From contig NC_084893.1 in NCBI RefSeq assembly GCF_958979055.1, positions 25,052,987 through 25,116,986 of the forward strand: a DNA stretch of 64,000 nucleotides, written 5' to 3'. This document shows, in pieces, positions 36,050 through 48,257 of this stretch. The number at the start of each line of letters is the position of its first letter. The stretch's first letter is position 1. This DNA comes from Alnus glutinosa (Eukaryota > Streptophyta > Magnoliopsida > Fagales > Betulaceae). Made by a program: the position numbers and the translations under genes. Under the pieces are notes generated by a model, which searched no databases, was not told where the DNA came from, and saw only the letters and a list, made by a program, of their open reading frames with translations.

Positions 36050-37375
36050 ATTTCTAGTTCTTTTTTTTTTTTTTTTTTTTGATAAGTAAGAAGAACTTTA
36101 TTAAAGAAAGCGTAAGACGTCCCTAAGTACACAGGAAGTATACACAGGGAAAACCAAAGCTAACCCAAAAAAACCCACAACACCAAGGCCCCAGAACACA
36201 AAAGAACCAAAACAAGCTACAAAAGAACCCAACTAAGAACAATACTACCCACTACCCGTCAAGGCACAACAAACCTACAACAAGTGTGCCTTGCCTTTAC
36301 TACGCCTAGAGGGGTAGTTCGCTTCACCATAGTTGATGAAACTATGCAAATTTAGAAGCTCCCCTTTCCCTTTAGACTTCTGGCGCGCAAAAAACTGGAA
36401 CTCCTCTTCCATGGCATCCCGAATAGCCAAAGCCTCCTCCCCAAAATCCCCATCCATCGCCCGATCTAAGGGCAAACAATCCCAATAATCATCTTCATCT
36501 TCCTCCCACACCACAATCTCCCCATTATGATCAAAACCAACTGGCCAATTCCGAGATTGGGAGACACCATTAAAGCAACCACTCGAAGGGGACAAAGGAC
36601 CTACCACCCCGCCATTGTTGACCTCCTGAAGCGCCACGGGAGGGACTGAAATTGGGGGAAGGTTGAGAAACCCCTTTCTAAAAACCCTGATGCACTGGCG
36701 TCATTGACTTCTTCATTGCAGGACGCTTTGCCGCCTTCTCAGCTGGCGGCTCTGCACCTGTAACCCTCTTATCAACGTAGTCAATTGACATCTTCACGGC
36801 TTCCAAAGAATCAGAAAGTAGCCCATCATTCCACTTCACAGAATGCCCTTTCCTCAATTTTTTCGCCCTCCTGTAGTAACACTGACAAGGCTTAGAAACC
36901 ACCACAGGGAGGGGAGAACGCAGCTTATCTCCTAAATTAGCTGCTCCGGCGAGAGACAACGGGGCAGCAAGGGGTTTAGGAATCAGAAGCTTCCCCAAAG
37001 GAGTGAACTTAAAAGAGACAGAAGCAGAATCCGCCGAAAAACCCATATTCGATGCCGGAGAAGGGGGGAAACCGAACAGATTAGAGGCTGGAGTCCGGCT
37101 AAAAACCGCCGGAAACACTTGGGACCTGCTCGACTCACCCCCGGAAGAAACCTCTGTACCTGAAACTGTCCCTGTATCTGCCACCGACGAGGGCTCCGGC
37201 CTAGAGGAAACCCCAACAAAAGCCGATGAAGCTGGACTCGCGCCCTCTTTAGCTCCCAACGCTGTAACCTCCAAACCCCTAGGAGGAAGCCGATTCAGAA
37301 CCAACCCAGAGGACACCTCCGTTGACGTCTCCGGCGAGGATGGTGGTGGACAAAAAACTATAGATTTCTAGTTCT
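36050..37375 (-). mobile_element. Internally deleted LINE (ORF1 remnant plus 3' end)
   Basis: The insertion (36062-37363) is flanked by the perfect 12-bp duplication atttctagttct (36050-36061 and 37364-37375). On the minus strand it ends TTCTTACTTATC followed by a poly(A) tail (the T run from 36062). Two frames, 37316-36678 (212 codons) and 36637-36275 (120 codons), form one protein broken by a frameshift: the first ends HQGF and the second can be read back to GFLNLPP. The second contains WEEDEDDYWDCLPLD and ends INYGEANYPSRRSKGKA, which I recognise as the C-terminus of a plant LINE ORF1. ORF2 (endonuclease and reverse transcriptase) is absent, although both the ORF1 end and the LINE 3' tail are present. 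Confidence 0.85.
36275..37316 (-). pseudogene. LINE ORF1 C-terminal remnant, frameshifted
   Basis: This is the broken coding part of the LINE-derived insertion. The upstream section is Ser/Ala/Gly/Pro-rich with a basic CQCYYRRAKKLRKG patch; the downstream section is acidic. The break lies at about 36640-36690. No zinc-knuckle or nucleic-acid-binding domain remains, because the 5' end is truncated. In full-length plant LINEs ORF1 encodes a nucleic-acid-binding particle protein. Confidence 0.7.
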
Positions 37376-37668
37376 AAATTGAACAACCTTATGTTGCCGA
37401 AGCTTTTTGGATATTTGTTCTGGGCAAATTATGGGAATCCCTGGAGTTTTGTGGATATTGATTTTTCTTTATTAGGCTTCTAATCTCTTTCCATAATTAT
37501 GTTGTTTAAACAATTAATAGGTGTATACTAAAGATGTCTTTCTCATCAGAATCGTTTGTTGGCACAGTATCTTTTCCTTATGGTTTGCACAGCACTTTGT
37601 ACTTCTTCCACGGTTCAGTGTGCACCAAGTTTTGACCCTCAGACTTGCAAAACATGGGAAAGTTTTGT
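37376..37668. other. Short spacer between two LINE insertions
   Basis: About 300 bp of unremarkable AT-rich DNA with no recognisable feature. Confidence 0.5.
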
Positions 37669-38690
37669 TTTATTTTTTATTTTTAAATAATAATAATTTT
37701 AATATAAGGAAACAAAATTAATTAAAAATGCAATTGGCGCATGAAGTATACAAGAAAAACACAATCAGAAAAGGAAAAAGAATAGAAAAGTCATGGGAAC
37801 TAGAAATATGAAAACACTCATAGGCAGCCATATATTGGTATAGGGTACTGAAGAAGAAAACCTTTATCTCTACCATCGTCCTCTCATTATCTTCAAAGCT
37901 TTGATCATTTATTTCCCTCTAGATACACCACATCAAGCAAGGCAGAATCGTCTTCTAAACAGCTTCACTTCGAGGACTTCCAAACTTCCATCTCCAACAA
38001 GTGAGGAGATCTATCACTTGGTGGGGCATGACCCACGCTAATCCAAAGAAACCGAAGATAGAGTTCCATAAGACACTAGCTATCTTGTTATGGAGTAAAA
38101 GGTGGTCTACGGTTTCTCCAATCTTTTTGCACAAGAAACACCAATCTACCACAATGATTTGCTTTTTTCCTAATTATCCAAAATGAGGATCTTCCCTAAT
38201 GCGGCCAACCAAGCAAAAAAAGCTACTTCAAAGGGGCCTTACTCCTCCAAGGGAAAGGAGTACTAACATGAGGAATTAAGACATTATAAAATGATCTTAC
38301 ATCAAACAACCCTCTCTTGGAAGGGCCCAACAAAGCTTGTTCTCGCCGCCCCATCTCAACTGAATGGAATTCAATTGATTGAAAAACGAAGTAAAGAATT
38401 CCATCTCCCAATCATGCATCGCTCTAACAAAATAACATTCTACTGAGAAGTGCAATTAGATAGCTAAAGATGATCTACCAGAGAGGCCTCTCTAAAGCAG
38501 CAAATGCTAAATGACTTCGGAAAGCTACCTTAAGGGGCTGCTCTGCTCCCCGCACCACACGTCATGTAAAAAACTAACATTTGAACCGTCACCCATCTCA
38601 AATCTAGTACACCTAGAAAACTCCTTTCAACCCTTCCTAATGAATCCCGTGTGACCCATTAACTTCATTAGAATACCAACCCTGTTTTAA
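37669..38690 (-). mobile_element. 5'-truncated LINE, end of ORF2 with zinc-binding region
   Basis: On the minus strand, broken frames between about 38690 and 37955 give phrases typical of the end of a LINE ORF2: KGWKEFSRYTRFEMGDGS, then LGPSKRGLFDVRSFYNVL, then the zf-RVT segment WCFLCKKIGETVDHLLLH followed by SVLWNSIF. Several frameshifts and stops separate them. The 3' UTR contains CTTGTATACTTCATGCGCC and ends in an A-rich tail (the T/A-rich stretch near 37669-37700 on plus). The reverse transcriptase core and endonuclease are missing. A short tgtttta match at both ends could be a target duplication, but this is weak. Confidence 0.8.
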
Positions 38691-39857
38691 TTAGGCCTAG
38701 TTTGGAGAGTTTTAAGAAACAGTTTTTTATTATTATTATTATTTATAATTGCTTTGTCATGGTTTAGCTACTGTACAAGATTACCCCCCCCCCCCTCCCA
38801 CCTCCACCCAAAAAAAAAAAAACTTGGGGGTGCCCAAGGGGAAGAGCATACGAGCATCAATTATCATTTTCTGCTAACACTGCTGCTGCTTGCTTCTGTA
38901 GAAAACATCTTGCTTTTATTAGTGCATTGAACTTAATATATAAGCCTAATAAGTATATCCCCGTTTGACCAATTACAAATACTGTGATGAACTTTCATAA
39001 GATGACTGCAAAAGGGACAATTTGTTTTCAAAATGGTTAAAAGTTTATCCTAATTAAGATTTAAATCAGGCTTCCTTTAACTGTGATCTTGCCTTGATCC
39101 AAAAGAAATTGTACAAGGATTGCATAGCTTCTATTGATTAATAATGCGTGGAGATTGGGTTATTACCACAATAATGGTTCAGAGTGAAGATTTATCCAGT
39201 ATCACATTGCTGAGTTCTACCAAGTGTTTCTTCTGTTCTGATATACCATATTCAAGCATAAATGCATCGAGATATACTTGACAATGTCCATAGTATTACA
39301 TGTCTATTTATTGCTCGCAAATTTGATTTAGATTCAATATAAAACAATACTGTCAAACTGATTTCTTACTTTTTTTGGGCACTTCTGAAACTTCGTGGGA
39401 CTGCAGTACTGTTGCTTTATTGCTTTAAGACTTCAAAAGATGGGGAACAACAAATTTTGCAGTTATCTTGGTGTATTATTTCTTGTTGAAAGTGGCCTCA
39501 AATTCCCATTTTGAATAAATTGCATATTTAAGTTTTACTAGTGTGAGAGGGAGAGGTAAATGTTTTCCCTGTCACATTAGTAATTGTTATTCCTTGTTTA
39601 ATAAGGAATAATAATTTGGTATTTATTGTAGAACAAAGAATCTGAATTAGGGTTTTAGGGTTGAAAGATGTCTGAGTGAGTGAGACTTTAGATGTCTTGG
39701 CTTAGGCTTGAGTATCTTTCAGCACCTTTTGTACTCTATCTTGGTTATCTCGGCCCATGAATGTTGGTTTTCAAGCTGAAACATGTAAATCTTGGTGCAC
39801 GTGTTTGGTTTATTTTCTTCTTCCCTTCTCTACTTATACGTCTTCCAAAATTTTAAT
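38691..39857. other. Intergenic or intronic, no gene seen
   Basis: AT-rich DNA with a C run followed by an A run near 38786-38822. No gene or delimited repeat is recognised. Confidence 0.5.
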
Positions 39858-40310
39858 TTATATGTAGGGGTAATTACCTTTTCCTCCCATGAACTACCAA
39901 AAAATGCGCGATTCCCCCATGAACTACCAACTCGACCAAAATAGAGCATTCAACTACCAAAGACAACCATTTTTTTCCCTTCCGTCAGTTAGAGGGGTTA
40001 AAAGAAACAGTCAATTGGTTATGTGCCGTTTTATATGGGGGCATGTTGGAAGATAGTGGTAGTTCATGGGGTAAAAGAGGAAGATGGTGGTAGTTCATGG
40101 GGGGAAAAGAGGAAGAAAATGAGGGTAAAACGGCGTGTGACGGTCACGTGACCCGTTGACCGTTTGTTTTAACCTCTTTGACTGGCGGAAGGAGGGAAAA
40201 TGATTGTCTTTGGTAGTTGAATGCTTTATTTTGGTCGAGTTGGTAGTTCATGGGGGCATCGCATTTTTTGGTAGTTCATGGGGGGAAAAGATAATTACTC
40301 CTTATTTGTA
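39858..40310. mobile_element. MULE-type inverted-repeat element D
   Basis: Element 39867-40301 (435 bp). The flanks ttatatgta (39858-39866) and ttatttgta (40302-40310) form a 9-bp target duplication with one mismatch. The arms start ggggtaattacctttt and contain catgaactaccaa, ctcgaccaaaata and caactaccaaagacaa, all mirrored on the right. A G-box (CACGTG, 40145-40150) lies in the spacer. It is related to element E. Confidence 0.9.
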
Positions 40311-42390
40311 ACAAATTGTTACCAGAGGTTCTGCCTGCATATCAATTCTTGCAAGTGATTCTTCAATTCAATAAAGGATATCTTCGAACTGGATGCAGTA
40401 GGATGGTTGAACGCTGCTTTACGCACCAAACATGGGAGTAGGGGATAAGAAGGAAGAGTTCCACATAAGTTATCTTTGTTATTTATCTATTGGAGTTTAT
40501 CAAGTAGAAAGGATAGTAAAGAATAAAGGATTGTGTATATCCTTGGTGTTAGTATGTTAGTAGAAGTTTGTAAGGGATGCCTCATACGTATCTCTGTAGT
40601 TATCTTTAGTTATGTTTATTTTTTGGGATTGTAAGGCTATATATAGCTGGTTGCTTGTTGAATAAAGTATCAAAGAAGTTAATTATCAACTCTAGTAGTT
40701 GTTTGGGGAGGTTTAGGGTTTCTCGAACTACCTTAAAATTATCCATTATGCGCTTGAGAAATTAGGCACGTAACATGCTGGAACGGTTGACTGGCTTTCT
40801 TTTCTGTTTTGAAATCTATAATTATCACTCATAAAACTAACATCCCTATTTGTTGCTATTTTTGAAGCAGATGCTTAGTAGGTAAATGGTGTCATGGCTT
40901 GATCCTCTCAAATGCGGGTATGAATATAGGTGTTAAATATTCCTACTATCTATGTTCTTCATTTATGATTGCTTTTTGCAAAAAGTTTTTCCGGCTTAGT
41001 AATTTGCTTCTTTTCTGGTCAGAGCTGGTTTATATAAACCGAGTTTCATACTTTCTGCATGCATATTGCACTTGCAATAACGAATACCATTGTTTCCTGC
41101 ATGTGCTCTCCTCTCTTTTGTCATCTAGATTCTTGGTTGCATCTCAGCTTGCTTTTGTGCTGTAGGAAGTATAGAAGGAATCTGATTCAACGAGGATCAG
41201 CTGACACACTGAAGAATTAATGTGGATTGTAGAGTGCTTTCTCTGTGTCGTGTCAATAAGATTCTCTTTATGTATGAACTATGAACTATGAACTATGGGT
41301 GGATTAGGAATGATACATGTATGGATGAGAATTTTTTTTTGGATCTGTTAGGCTTTATGCTGCTGCATTGTGATGTCGACCCCATTCTGATCTTAAATAT
41401 TTTTATGTAACTATCTTGCTTCGTGCTCTTTTGCTGTGTTAAAAAATTTGGTTGACGGGCAATCACAGTGGTGTTTTGAAAAAGTGAAAATTGTTTTGTG
41501 TTTTGTTTTCTCAAAACAAAAAACAACAAAAATTATAACCTGTTCTGCTTTGTTTATCTCTCTTGTTATATTTTTGGACACGGACTTGTCTAATATTCCC
41601 AAATAGAAAAATCAAAACTATGAGTTGCTCAGCAAAGGGAATTATTGGAACTGACATGTGACATGGCATGCATCACATGCTACACTTCATTCTTCATGTT
41701 AATATTGTTGTCGTTGCTCAAGATTGACCCTGTAACCAACTACATCATCAAATATCATGAAGTTCGTATTATTTTTATCATTAAAGAACTGGGGATCATC
41801 CATCTAAAGAATTCAGTAGTATGGGTGTAAAGAATATTTTTTTTGTCTATTACTCATGGGTTTGGGGATTTTTAACACTTGTAATTTGTTGTAAACTAAT
41901 ACTTTAGGATGTGAGAACTCAATACAATATGTTTAGACACCACATTTACTTGAAAACTTAAAAGGAAAAAATTATATTTAACCACTAAATTTTCAACTTA
42001 TTTGAATCTAGTCTTTACATTTTTAATTTTAAGAATAAGTTCTTTAAGTTTTACTGAAGTTTTAAATTGGTCTCTCTATTACTTTATTGTCAAAATTAAC
42101 GATTTTATACTTGTCATGTGTGTCTCATTTGACGTGTCAGGGTCTATCTCAGCGTTAAAGTTAATGGTTTTTCATCGAACGCTATAAATTTAAAAGATTA
42201 AAATAACAAAGAATATGGTTTTTGTTTTCTGAGTTTGAGTTTTTTTTTTTTCTCTTAATGGAAAATTTGGTGCTTAATGATATGACATTGATATAAAGTG
42301 TTGATATGAATAATAGCGTATCAATTGAGACATATGTGATATATGATAAACTATTTATTTTGACGAAAAAAATTGATAGAGTGACCTATT
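40311..42390. other. Intergenic DNA, possible terminal exon and 3' UTR of the stress-protein gene
   Basis: The stretch 40680-41430 includes a strong splice acceptor and T-rich, UTR-like sequence. Beyond 41430 the DNA is AT-rich with no recognised gene or element up to the target duplication of element C. Confidence 0.4.
40837..40878 (+). other. Candidate last exon (start) of the stress-protein gene, with branch point and acceptor
   Basis: A CTAAC branch-point consensus (40837-40841), a T-rich tract and gaagcag form a near-ideal acceptor at 40870. If the donor at 33135 (phase 1) is joined here, the coding sequence gains GAT GCT TAG (stop at 40876-40878). The protein would then end in LKDA rather than LKG. 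My recollection that Arabidopsis members end in a similar short K-D-E tail supports such a layout, but it needs transcript data. Confidence 0.35.
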
Positions 42391-43190
42391 TAAAATTTGG
42401 GGTTAAATACCCCAGAGGTACCTGAGTTTTACGTGTTTTTAAATTTAGTATCTCAGTTTCATTTCGTATCACAGGTAGTACCTGAATTTGGAAGAAAAAA
42501 ACCCTAGGTAGTACCTGTCAGATTTCTCGTCCAAATTTCAACTTCTCGCCACGTGTCAACAGCTGAGGTTGACACGTGGCACCACATAAAAAAAAAATTA
42601 AAAATTAAAATTACAAAATGATTAAAATGATTAAAATTAAAAAAAGAAAAGAAAAAAAGAAAAAAAGAAAAAAAAAAGGGGGGTGGCTTGGCCACCATGG
42701 GGGTGGTCGGCCACCCCCATTTTGGCCAAGGAGGTGGCCTAGCCACCTCCTTGGCCGGTCTGGGGTGGCCGAACCACCCCCTATGGGGTGGTTCGGCCAC
42801 CCCAGACCGGTCAGACCGGCCAAGGGGGTGGCTGGGCCACCTCCTTGGCCAAAATGGGGATGGCCGGCCACCCCCATGGTGGCCAAGGGGGGTGGCTAGC
42901 CCCCCCCCCCCCCCCCTCTTTTTTTTTTTTTCATTTTTTTTTAATTTTAATCATTTTTTTAATTTTGTAATTTTTAATTTTTAATTTTTTTTATGTGGTG
43001 CCACGTGTCAACCTCAGCGGTTGACACGTGGCGAGAAGTTGAAATTTGGACGAGAAATCTGACAGGTACTACCTAGGATTTTTTTTTTCAAATTCAGGTA
43101 CTACCTGTGATACGAAAAATGAAACTGAGATACTAAATTTAAAAACACGTAAAACTCAAGTACCTCTGAGGTATTTAACCCTAAAATCTG
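42391..43190. mobile_element. MULE-type inverted-repeat element C
   Basis: Element 42400-43181 (782 bp) between taaaatttg (42391-42399) and taaaatctg (43182-43190), a 9-bp duplication with one mismatch. The ends are gggttaaatacc and its inverse. G-box pairs lie in both arms (42550-42578 and 43002-43030). The GC-rich centre, including ggtcagaccggccaagg and gatggccggccaccccc phrases, is nearly the same as the right half of element B. It has no coding capacity. Confidence 0.92.
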
Positions 43191-46100
43191 AGCAAAAATT
43201 GAAGGATTATATTATTGAAATTAGAAATCAAATGACTAAGTGAGCATTCTTTTTGTATATATAAAAAAAAATGGGTCGTTCAAAATATCAAACAAAGATT
43301 TTAGAATAAGATTAGCAGAGCAATCCACTTGGTGCTTTTCTCTGGTCAATCACCAGAGAATGTTAGATTTTGTTTGAGTTCCAACAGTGGCAACAAGTTA
43401 AATGCATTCCCTGCGTAGATTGGGTTTCTGATTTTTGTTTTTGTTTTTTTGGATGAATCTGAGTAGACTGGATTTGTTAGATGCTGAGGGTAAGATCATT
43501 CCTTATCTGATATTAGTGAATGAAATCGCTAGTATGTTCTCACATTAATCCAACACTTTCCTTGCTCCCCCTTCTAAGTTTCTTACCCATTGTCAAAAGA
43601 CTAAATATTGTTGCACTTGAATGTAAAGAACCACAGTGGTAAAAAACCAATCTTGTTTTAAATTGAGTAGTTCTTGTCCTCTGAGGAAAATTTTTAAATA
43701 AAGGAAAAAGGAACTTTCATAAAATCTTTTGTCACTACCATATATAGTTAGTTTCAGGTGTTCATATATTAGAGGATTGAAATTATGATCAGAAAGTAAT
43801 GATGTTATTTGAAATTTCTGGTTAAAACCACTTGATTGATATGGGAGCTAATATTGGATTGGTTGTATGTCCTTCCTTAAGCAGAGTGTCTACCAACGGA
43901 TAAAACTAAGGCCAAGTGTCGCCTAATAATAGTGTAATGACCTAGGAAAAACATTTACATTTGCACTATCACTTAAAAGTATTAGTCAAGTTATAATTTG
44001 AAAATTATTTATAAAGCTCAATATTTCATAGTAAGAAACCACAATGTGGTACTTAGCATTCATGAGCATCTTTATAATCTATCAACTCAATGTGGGTATC
44101 TGAGCTTCCCAATGTAGGACAAGCTTTTTAGGGTGTCATAGATAAGGTACAACCTTGACCAAGTGTGAGCCGAATTCGTGTCCTATAGTGAGCTACATCC
44201 TTAGCGAGGTGTCACTTGTTGATGAGGTACAGCTCTGCCTGAACGTGTAACGCCCCAAAATTTTCACCTACTTAAAAATACAATGAGGTGTTACTACTAT
44301 GCCTCGATATTAAATTTGCAGCAGAAAATGCTATAAATAAAATTTTTAGCTTCTAAAATATATAAACTGTAAATTCTAAAAATAATACAGAGTAATAACT
44401 GAAACATAATTTTTTTTTATTCACATAAAACCACATATTTACATCAACTATTTAACTTAAAACCTTAATTAAAATATCATAATCTATCAATTCTTACATT
44501 TGTTATATTTACAAAGCCAAAATATCAAAATCCCAATACCCTCAAAGCTTTTATCTATTGACCACTCCAGCTGCTCGTCTACTACCGCAGTGTGCTCAAA
44601 CTTTGTAAAACAATATTTTACAAGTAGAAATATGAATAAGTGACTCAGTAAGTAAAACATTATCGTTAAAATATTATTCAAATATGGTATCATATTTGTA
44701 TTATTCTCATTTACCCTATTTCTCTTATAAATATAAGCCTTTTGTATTGTAAATCTCATCAAGTAAATAAGAGCAAAATGTAGCTCTTATGACTTTAATC
44801 TCTGGACGTAGGTTATAGACTGAACTACATAATATCTTGTGTTTCTTTCTCTTTCTTTCCTATTTTCTTCACTTTTAACTCAATATGTTATTCATTCTGT
44901 GATCATAACTATGTTGATATCATGAGTGGCATTAAACATTATTGATGAGACATCTTTGCCCTAACTTCCATGATTTATAGGGTAGCATTTAACCACAGCT
45001 ATGATGATGCCATAGTAATGGAAACACATCATTGCCCGATCCATGGTTATACTCACATCATGGGCCCCATGACTATGTTGACGTCATGTGTGGCAAAATC
45101 ATGACTATGCTGACGTTAGTTAGGACATTTAGTAGGGGCAACTTTGGTTTAGTTTAGTAGGGGAAACTTTAGAAAAAACAGTTGGCATGGTTATCTTGCA
45201 CAAGGAAATGAAATATTATTATGTCTAGTCTCTTTCTTGAATACTACCTAAATCATAATATAACACATATTTACTTTCACATCTTGTAAAGAGATTTCTT
45301 TACCTATAAAACCACATTTAGTACTTAAGTGTGCAAACATATTTAACATGATAATCCATATTCATTTACACAAATCATGCAATAAAACTTTTATCTACTT
45401 GTGAGTTGTGAGATAAGTATCACATATTTCGTCTCTTTAGACTTTCTACAAACTTTTCTGATTCATCTTTCTCATAATTTCATTAAGTTTTTCAATCTTT
45501 TTCCCACGAGATATGTTATTTGCATCTATTTTATACACAAATTGTACACAATACCTTTTGACAGTATGTTATGATTTATTTTTTATTTTTTTTTAAAAAA
45601 AATTGCCAAAAAAAAATTATAGGTACAAAATGTGTGTAAATTATATATATCTCTTCTCTCGCCACCAATACTTTCAAAAATTTCTCTTTAGGTGCTAGCT
45701 AGAAGTCTAAGGGAAGGATAAACATGGAATTTCAATTTCAGAAACAGTATAATTACAAAAAATCTTAGAGGCTCGATGAATCAAGTTTTAGTTTTGTCGA
45801 CCGAGTTTTCTGCGACTCGACCAATGCAAGCTTTGCAAGTTGACATGTTGCTCGACGGACATATAACACAACGTGTTATGTCATTTAATTTATTAAGGAA
45901 AATGTTACTTTTATTACAAGTTTACAACATGGGCACAACAACCTCTCACATGAAGGTGAGCCTCACATACTGGACTTCACCCTCATATGAAAGGTGATTG
46001 TGCTCATGTTGTGGGCTTGTAGTGCAATAATCAAATCTCATTAATTAATGAAACAAAACAATATTGGTGAGGTTTAGTTTTGTATCCACCGTACATCCAA

Positions 46101-47467
46101 TTCGGCCAAAATTCCTACTACTTGATAGCTCATGTCAAATGAATGATGAATTGGAGATACTTATGCATCACACTCATAACAACTACACTCACACAAGACA
46201 TATTGGAGTGGGGCCCAGTGTTCCAAAGTAGATATTAAGAGCCCCACATGTTTGGAACCGCAACACAACTCCTGTATGCACTTACCTAACCTCGCATATC
46301 CAACCAAACTGCCCTCGTGGCAGCTTCCATTCAAAATTCTATTGCTGGGGACAACCTCTTTAAACATGGCCGGCGAACATTACTTGCTACCCGTTCTAGG
46401 ACATGTGGTCGAGGGAGGAGGGACTGTCCTACGATAAAGAAGCCTCTTGATCATTATTTATTATAATAATCTATTTTACTATAAATAGTACAAACAACCA
46501 CCGCCATCCACATCTTCCCTGTTAACATCATCCACTTCTTTCTTTTTGCTTCGGGTCAAACAACAAAGAGCGACCTACTCTTTTTTGATGGATGAAAATA
46601 CTTCTGTAATTCACAAGTAAATAAGCAATGAGAAATGATAAGTTTAGTTTATTTTTGCAATTTTAAAAAGTACAATTTAAAACACGTAATTTTTAAACAT
46701 ACAGTTAAGCGTTTGGTAAAATCGCAATTTGACATTTAAAATCGTACTTTAACATTTAAAATTGTACGTCTTCAAATAGTAATGCCAAATGCACCTTAAA
46801 TGCTACAATTTTCGTTCATTATCATTTTATTGGATTGATATGCCAGTGCCCGCAAAGGTTAATCTAGAGACTGCATCAGCCCAGTAAGACGAGGATGTAA
46901 TCTAGGTAGACTATGGATTCAATAAAACATCCACAATATTTAAAAGAGAAATGGAAGAAACCATGTTTCAATCCCAGCTTCTAACTAACCCTTATTGATT
47001 AGAATTGCCACATTAACATTATAGAATAAAAATGTAATTTTTAACGTTACTATAATTAAAATATAACAATGAATTTTCACAATAACTAATCCAAGTCATG
47101 CCCATTAAGTAAGTAATAATGATATTAAAATTCCTAAAATAGCCAAAATAGTGGGGGGCAGGTGGAAGCAGGGCACCATTGGCTCTTGGGAATGAATGGG
47201 ATATGCTCCTCTCTAGGGTACGGATATCCGTCGGTTTCTTAGTGACGATGATAAATGAAGGATGCCACGCCACAATTTTAAGATCCAATGGTTTACATTT
47301 GGACAAATACATTAAATCATCAGCCTGACCAATTATACATTTATGTGTAATGCAAAACAACCCGATCAATCCCTACGTCTTTGACTTGTGTATTCACACC
47401 TATGTTGACTTGATATTTTAGCCTAAAAATTAGTGAGCAACTACCAAAAAAAAAAAAAAAAAAAAAA

Positions 47468-47505
<38 letters not shown>

Positions 47506-48257
47506 CTCTTTATAAGAAATGCCCGTGACTTCAAAATGTTTAAAGTGTAGGTGTTTGAAAAAGAAAAAAAAAATATTGAAATGAAAAGAAAAATTTGCTA
47601 AATATTAAAAATTTGCTAACCTACTCCATTAGGTCCTAATGGAGTAGGATAACCTAGTCGAATAGGATTTATTATGTATCATTACTCTTGCCTTAGAACA
47701 CTAATAGCGGTTACTCTATATTGATTTTCTTCCTTATATTTAGAAAAAATTTCATGAAAAACATCAAAAAATCTCCCAAGCAGATACCTTATATTTAGAT
47801 GAGGGGGTTGAAAATAAATAGTAATTCCCTATGTATACATGTTTACTATTCATTCCCTATGTATTATTTTAATATAAAAGAAGTATAATTAATTGATATA
47901 AGGAAGAGAGAAAAAGTAAAAAAGAGAGAAAAAGAATAAAATAAGAATAAAAAAACAAAATAATTGAAAATTGCTGCTAGTGCTCTTATATAGAAAAAAT
48001 AATGATCTTTTCTTTTTCTCTCTATATATATATATATAAATAAATAAACAAAGATAATCCCTCACCCTCGGGAGAAAAAAGTTGGTTCAGTCTTGGCAAC
48101 AGATGATATGCCATTTTCTTTGCCCAAAAGAATGCCCAAGGAGCCCAATCCCTCATTTTCAAATTTGAGGTTTAAACAAATTTTCCAGTTCAACAATTTT
48201 TTTTTCCTTATATTATTATTATTATTTTTTTTTTCTCCATGTTATGTATATGCAAAA
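43191..48257. other. Intergenic DNA with degraded repeats
   Basis: There is no supported gene. The block 44246-45600 begins tgtaacgccccaaaatttt, a common start of plant Ty3/gypsy LTRs. It includes ttataaatataagccttttgtattg and a ctctggacgtaggtt phrase (44725-44820) like the R region of Copia LTRs; ends and duplications were not found. A TGACGTCA site is at 45079-45086. A stretch of balanced composition at 46150-46440 carries short frames without recognisable family. A repeat at about 46640-46800 matches one at 20845-21000. An A run followed by (AAT)n lies at about 47445-47504. Confidence 0.4.

Noticed and set aside
46161..46437. Possible small gene in the balanced-composition patch
   Set aside because: Plus and minus frames are similarly open, neither has a known motif, and no splice or promoter arrangement makes a convincing model.
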